Source of the DNA: an uncultured Desulfomonile sp.
GTDB taxonomy: Bacteria; Desulfobacterota; Desulfomonilia; Desulfomonilales; Desulfomonilaceae
DNA: 7,655 bases
Reading direction: 5' to 3'
NCBI GenBank assembly: GCA_937915285.1
Contig: CALDNG010000135.1
Coordinates: 1-7,655, forward strand
The notes beneath the pieces are model-generated. The model worked only from the letters and a program-made list of their open reading frames with translations. It searched no databases and was not told the origin of the DNA. Numbering within the stretch: position 1 is the first letter of the stretch; every line of letters starts with the position of its first letter. Below, in pieces: positions 5,009 to 7,655 of the stretch. A program made the position numbers and the translations under genes.

Positions 5009-6166
5009 ATGAAACTAAGAACTATAGCATTTAATAATCTCAGACGTCGCAAGGCAAAAGTATTCTTCCTCATAACCGGCTTGATGATAGGAGTGAGCGC
5101 AGTAGTGGCTTTGATGACCACTACCAGAATCCTTGCTGAAGACATCGCTCACAAGATGGATGAATTCGGGGCCAATATCATCATAACCCCGAAATCAGAG
5201 GGACTTTCCCTGACTTATGGCGGCTTGAGCCTTGGCGGTTTTTCCTTTGATGTAAAAGAGATTCACCAGGAAGAACTAGCGAAAATCAAGACCATCGAGA
5301 ATGCTGCAAACATCCGCATAGTGAGCCCAAAGGTCTTTGGGGTGTTTGAAAGCTCCAACCAGAAAGCGCTTGCCGTAGGTGTGGACTTCAATTCGGAGTT
5401 GGCTCTAAAGAAGTGGTGGAAAATAAACGGCAAATCACCGGAATCTGACTCGCAGGTATTACTCGGGCATGACGTGGCAGCCAAACTGAACCTGACCAAG
5501 GATTCGGAAGTCCAGATCAAGGACCACACTTTCCAGGTCTCCGGGATACTTGACCCCACCGGTTCGCAGGACGACAGCCTGGTTTTCATCAGGTTGCCGC
5601 TTGCCCAAAAACTTTTCGGCAAAGAGGGCCAGGTCGGGATGGTTGAGATTGCTGCGCTTTGCAAGAACTGCCCGATCACCGAACTGGTCGCCCAACTCTC
5701 CAGGGCCTTGCCCACCGCCAAAGTGACTGCGGTTCAGCAGGTGGTGGAAGGACGCATGGACACGCTGCACAATTTCCAGAACTTCTCACTAGGAGTTTCA
5801 GCGCTGATACTGTTCGTTGGAGGAATGGTTGTATTCGTTACCATGATGAGCAGCGTAACCGAGCGAACCAGGGAAATAGGCATATTCAGCGCAATTGGAT
5901 TCCGAAGCGCCCACATAATGAAAATCATCCTGCTTGAGGCTGTGATCGTATCACTTTGCGCGGGCATATTTGGATATGCGACCGGGATAGGAGTCACATG
6001 GGGACTGTTGTCATTCCTTTCAGAGCACAGGCCTCACATGAGTCTCGATCCTTATGTAGCGGTGGGATCGGTGTTCCTCGCCATAATACTTGGTCTTATC
6101 GCATCATTCTACCCAGCCAGGGCCGCAGCAGCCATGGATCCAAACGAAGCTTTAAGAACACTTTAG
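5009..6166 (+). CDS. MacB/LolC-like ABC transporter permease (FtsX family) with periplasmic CxxC
   Basis: The protein is 385 residues with the type VII ABC layout: basic KLRTIAFNNLRRRKAK, TM1 (about 17-40), a large periplasmic MacB-type domain (about 41-258), and an FtsX domain with TM2 (about 260-282), TM3 (about 305-333) and TM4 (about 348-370). The segment SVTERTREIGIFSAIGFRSAHI (282-303) is the cytoplasmic coupling region, and the C-terminal YPARAAAAMDPNEALR is a typical family ending. These permeases do not pump across the membrane in the usual way; they couple cytoplasmic ATP hydrolysis to periplasmic movements. C218 and C221 (LCKNCPITELV) form a CxxC in the periplasmic domain, just where metal binding or thiol exchange with the DUF2318 or HMA partners would be possible. 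AGGA seven bases before the ATG supports the start. One permease gene is seen, so a homodimer is likely. Confidence 0.9.
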   Translation: MKLRTIAFNNLRRRKAKVFFLITGLMIGVSAVVALMTTTRILAEDIAHKMDEFGANIIITPKSEGLSLTYGGLSLGGFSFDVKEIHQEELAKIKTIENAANIRIVSPKVFGVFESSNQKALAVGVDFNSELALKKWWKINGKSPESDSQVLLGHDVAAKLNLTKDSEVQIKDHTFQVSGILDPTGSQDDSLVFIRLPLAQKLFGKEGQVGMVEIAALCKNCPITELVAQLSRALPTAKVTAVQQVVEGRMDTLHNFQNFSLGVSALILFVGGMVVFVTMMSSVTERTREIGIFSAIGFRSAHIMKIILLEAVIVSLCAGIFGYATGIGVTWGLLSFLSEHRPHMSLDPYVAVGSVFLAIILGLIASFYPARAAAAMDPNEALRTL

Positions 6167-6175
6167 GAGTTTGAA

Positions 6176-6868
6176 ATGAGTTATATTCAGGTTATTCAGG
6201 CAGGTAAGGATTTCGGAGAAGGCGACGCCCGGGTCACTGCGGTAAAGCAGATAGATCTATCAATAGAACAGGGTTCGTTTATATCAATAATGGGCGAATC
6301 AGGCTCCGGCAAGAGCACTCTTCTGGCGATGCTTGGTGGTCTGTTGAGCCCCACACGCGGCCAGATCGTTATCGAAGGGATCGACCTCTACTCATTGACA
6401 CGGACAAAACTTGCGGATTTTCGGAGGGAATTCATGGGCTTTATATTCCAATCCTTCCAGTTGGTTCCGTATTTAAATGTTTTGGAAAATGTTCAGTTGC
6501 CGCTCGCTGTGACACATCATTCGGAAGAGGATCAGGTCAGGCTCGCCCTATCCGCTCTGGATAAGGTTGGCCTGAAAGAGAAAGCCCACCGCCTTCCAAA
6601 CCAGATTTCGGGTGGAGAGCAGGAGCGCGTGGCTATTGCAAGAGCAGTCGTAAATGAGCCCCCTATTCTTTTTGCTGATGAACCGACAGGCAACCTCGAT
6701 TCGAGGAATTCTTCCGAAGTCATGAAACTGTTGACCAAGCTAAATTCCGATGGACAAACGATAGTGATGGTGACTCACAGCAGGAAGAACGCTGAATACG
6801 CCGAGAGAATAGTCGAAGTGGCCGATGGCCGTCTCATAGAGCCGACGCCGTTAAGGGCTGCGTGTTGA
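6176..6868 (+). CDS. LolD/MacB-like ABC transporter ATP-binding protein
   Basis: The protein is 230 residues, a single ABC ATPase domain of normal LolD length. Visible motifs are Walker A GESGSGKST (40-48), Q-loop Q92 in FIFQSFQLVP, signature ISGGEQERVAIARA (144-157), Walker B ILFADE (164-169), D-loop GNLD (172-175) and H-loop H201 in VTHS. The SGGE form of the signature is usual in LolD-type ATPases. All catalytic residues are present, so it should be active. It acts at the cytoplasmic face and powers the adjacent FtsX-family permease. Its start codon lies nine bases after the permease stop, with AGGAG (6165-6169) overlapping that stop, so translation is probably coupled. The protein ends in a cysteine (C230), of unknown meaning. 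Confidence 0.93.
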   Translation: MSYIQVIQAGKDFGEGDARVTAVKQIDLSIEQGSFISIMGESGSGKSTLLAMLGGLLSPTRGQIVIEGIDLYSLTRTKLADFRREFMGFIFQSFQLVPYLNVLENVQLPLAVTHHSEEDQVRLALSALDKVGLKEKAHRLPNQISGGEQERVAIARAVVNEPPILFADEPTGNLDSRNSSEVMKLLTKLNSDGQTIVMVTHSRKNAEYAERIVEVADGRLIEPTPLRAAC

Positions 6869-6902
6869 ACAGGATATTTCCTGAGCTATAAGGGATTGCA
6901 TC

Positions 6903-6910
6903 GAGGTGAT
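6903..6910 (+). promoter_or_regulatory. Extended ribosome binding site for the CusB-like gene
   Basis: GAGGTGAT matches the extended anti-Shine-Dalgarno complement over eight bases, four bases before the ATG at 6915. It fixes the start of the adaptor gene. Confidence 0.7.
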
Positions 6911-6914
6911 TCCA

Positions 6915-7655
6915 ATGGAGCCGATTTACGAGTTGATCAAGAAGCTGCTGAACAGGTATTGGCGCCTGTTGGCTATAGTGGCCCTGGCGTTTGTCGCGGG
7001 GTACCTGATTGCGCCTACCGGAACCGATTCGGCAAGGATATCAACCAAAAGTCAGCCTGTTACAGAAGCGGGACATTCCCACGACCCGGCCGAGGCTTCA
7101 GTCCCGACTGTTTGGACATGCTCGATGCATCCCCAGATCAGATTACCCAATCCAGGGAAATGCCCTATCTGCTTTATGGACCTTATCCCGGGCGACTCAT
7201 CGAAAGCCGGGTCAACTGATAGTGAATCCAGGCAGATTAGCATGTCCCAGGCGGCTGCCAAGCTGGCGCAGATACAGACCAGCCCCGTTGTCAGGGATTT
7301 TGCCAAATTCAAAATTTCCATGATAGGCATGGTTTTTGAGGATGAAACACGCGTCGCAGCCCTCACTGCACGCGTCGAGGGCAGGCTTGACGACGTTTAT
7401 GTGAATTTCACCGGTGTCCAGGTCAACAAGGGCGATCCGATGGTAAAAATCTGGAGCCCACCCTTGATACGGGCACAGGTGGAACTTTTCGAGACCCTAA
7501 AGGGATCGGACCCCAAGGATGATGTCGTCCGGGGCGCCGAGGAAAAGCTCATACAGTTAGGACTTACCCGGGATCAGGTTGAAGAAATCAAGAACAACAA
7601 AAAGCCCATGATTAATATTACCCTCCGGGCGCCGATCAACGGGATAGTCACCAGA
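6915..7655 (+). CDS. cusB: CusB-like RND efflux periplasmic adaptor with N-terminal heavy-metal-binding domain (partial)
   Basis: 247 residues are visible and the frame stays open to the window end; the family is usually about 400-550 residues. Residues 1-14 are basic, and an anchor helix spans about 16-33 (no lipobox cysteine). A flexible linker with GHSHD (53-57) leads to an HMBD at about 67-92: WTCSMHP (C69, M71, H72), then NPGKCPICFMDLIP (C83, C86, M88). After it comes the membrane-fusion protein body, with VAALTARVEGRLDDVYVNFTGVQVNKGDPMVKIWSPPLIRAQVEL (147-191), a typical CusB barrel-sandwich and hairpin start. This protein would link an inner-membrane CusA-type pump to an outer-membrane channel for Cu/Ag or other heavy-metal efflux. 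It follows the ATPase by 46 bases. The symbol is by family only. An oddity is CPICFM, where most homologues have a glycine before the methionine. Confidence 0.88.
   Translation, partial: MEPIYELIKKLLNRYWRLLAIVALAFVAGYLIAPTGTDSARISTKSQPVTEAGHSHDPAEASVPTVWTCSMHPQIRLPNPGKCPICFMDLIPGDSSKAGSTDSESRQISMSQAAAKLAQIQTSPVVRDFAKFKISMIGMVFEDETRVAALTARVEGRLDDVYVNFTGVQVNKGDPMVKIWSPPLIRAQVELFETLKGSDPKDDVVRGAEEKLIQLGLTRDQVEEIKNNKKPMINITLRAPINGIVTR

Noticed and set aside
5004..5012. Alternative ATG five bases before the permease start (ATGAAATGA)
   Set aside because: It is out of frame and hits TGA after one codon. The ATG at 5009 has better spacing and gives the full FtsX N-terminus.
6896..7323. Two plus-strand frames of 107 and 104 codons around the start of the adaptor gene
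   Set aside because: They overlap the CusB-like frame, which carries the HMBD motif, the anchor helix and the extended ribosome binding site and stays open to the window end.
1..7655. tRNA, rRNA, CRISPR array, insertion sequence, phage or integrase genes
   Set aside because: No repeat-spacer pattern, transposase-like protein, terminal inverted repeats or tRNA-like cloverleaf was found on either strand.

Overview
The window looks like chromosomal DNA from a Gram-negative anaerobe, most likely a deltaproteobacterium-type (Desulfobacterota) organism. The evidence is a TRAP dicarboxylate-type transporter, a DUF3786 protein (a family I associate with sulfate reducers, syntrophs and other anaerobes), a DUF2318 protein, and a CusB-type efflux adaptor with a heavy-metal-binding domain. 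GC is roughly 50%. Several genes start at TTG or GTG, each behind a clear Shine-Dalgarno site. The taxonomic call is inference.

Left part, minus strand (1-2610): the end of a tripartite TRAP uptake operon reads right to left: dctP (periplasmic binding protein), dctQ (small membrane subunit) and dctM (large permease, cut by the window edge). dctQ and dctM overlap by four bases. Upstream on the same strand is a free-standing DUF3786 gene with its own good promoter candidate. An inverted repeat of about 30 bp sits just upstream of the dctP ribosome binding site and may be an operator or an mRNA hairpin.

Middle (2611-2890): a divergent AT-rich intergenic region. It holds a leftward promoter for the DUF3786 gene, a rightward promoter for a small exported cysteine-rich protein, an A-tract palindrome, an 8-bp direct repeat and a 19-bp imperfect palindrome.

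Right part, plus strand (2891-7655): an apparent metal-handling cluster. It starts with a secreted Cys-rich protein (CCC, CC and CC clusters). After a 125-bp gap comes a close-packed run of five genes: (1) a membrane-anchored periplasmic protein fusing a CxxC HMA metal-binding domain to a SurA-N-like chaperone domain without a recognisable PPIase domain; (2) an exported DUF2318 protein with CxxC, CxxC and C; (3) a MacB/LolC-like FtsX-family ABC permease with a CxxC in its periplasmic domain; (4) a LolD/MacB-like ATPase; (5) a CusB-like RND adaptor with an N-terminal HMBD, cut by the window end. The likely next genes (CusA-like pump, outer-membrane factor) lie outside.

The DUF2318, FtsX permease and LolD-like ATPase core resembles the module beside the P19/FTR1-type iron system of Campylobacter jejuni (Cj1658-Cj1663 region, from memory). 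Here no P19 or FTR1 gene is visible, and the module sits between an HMA-SurA-N fusion and an RND heavy-metal efflux adaptor. My reading is an envelope system that captures or traffics a soft metal (copper is the leading guess) or repairs metal/thiol damage, coupled to RND efflux. The metal, the direction of transport and the role of the chaperone-like domain cannot be settled from sequence alone.
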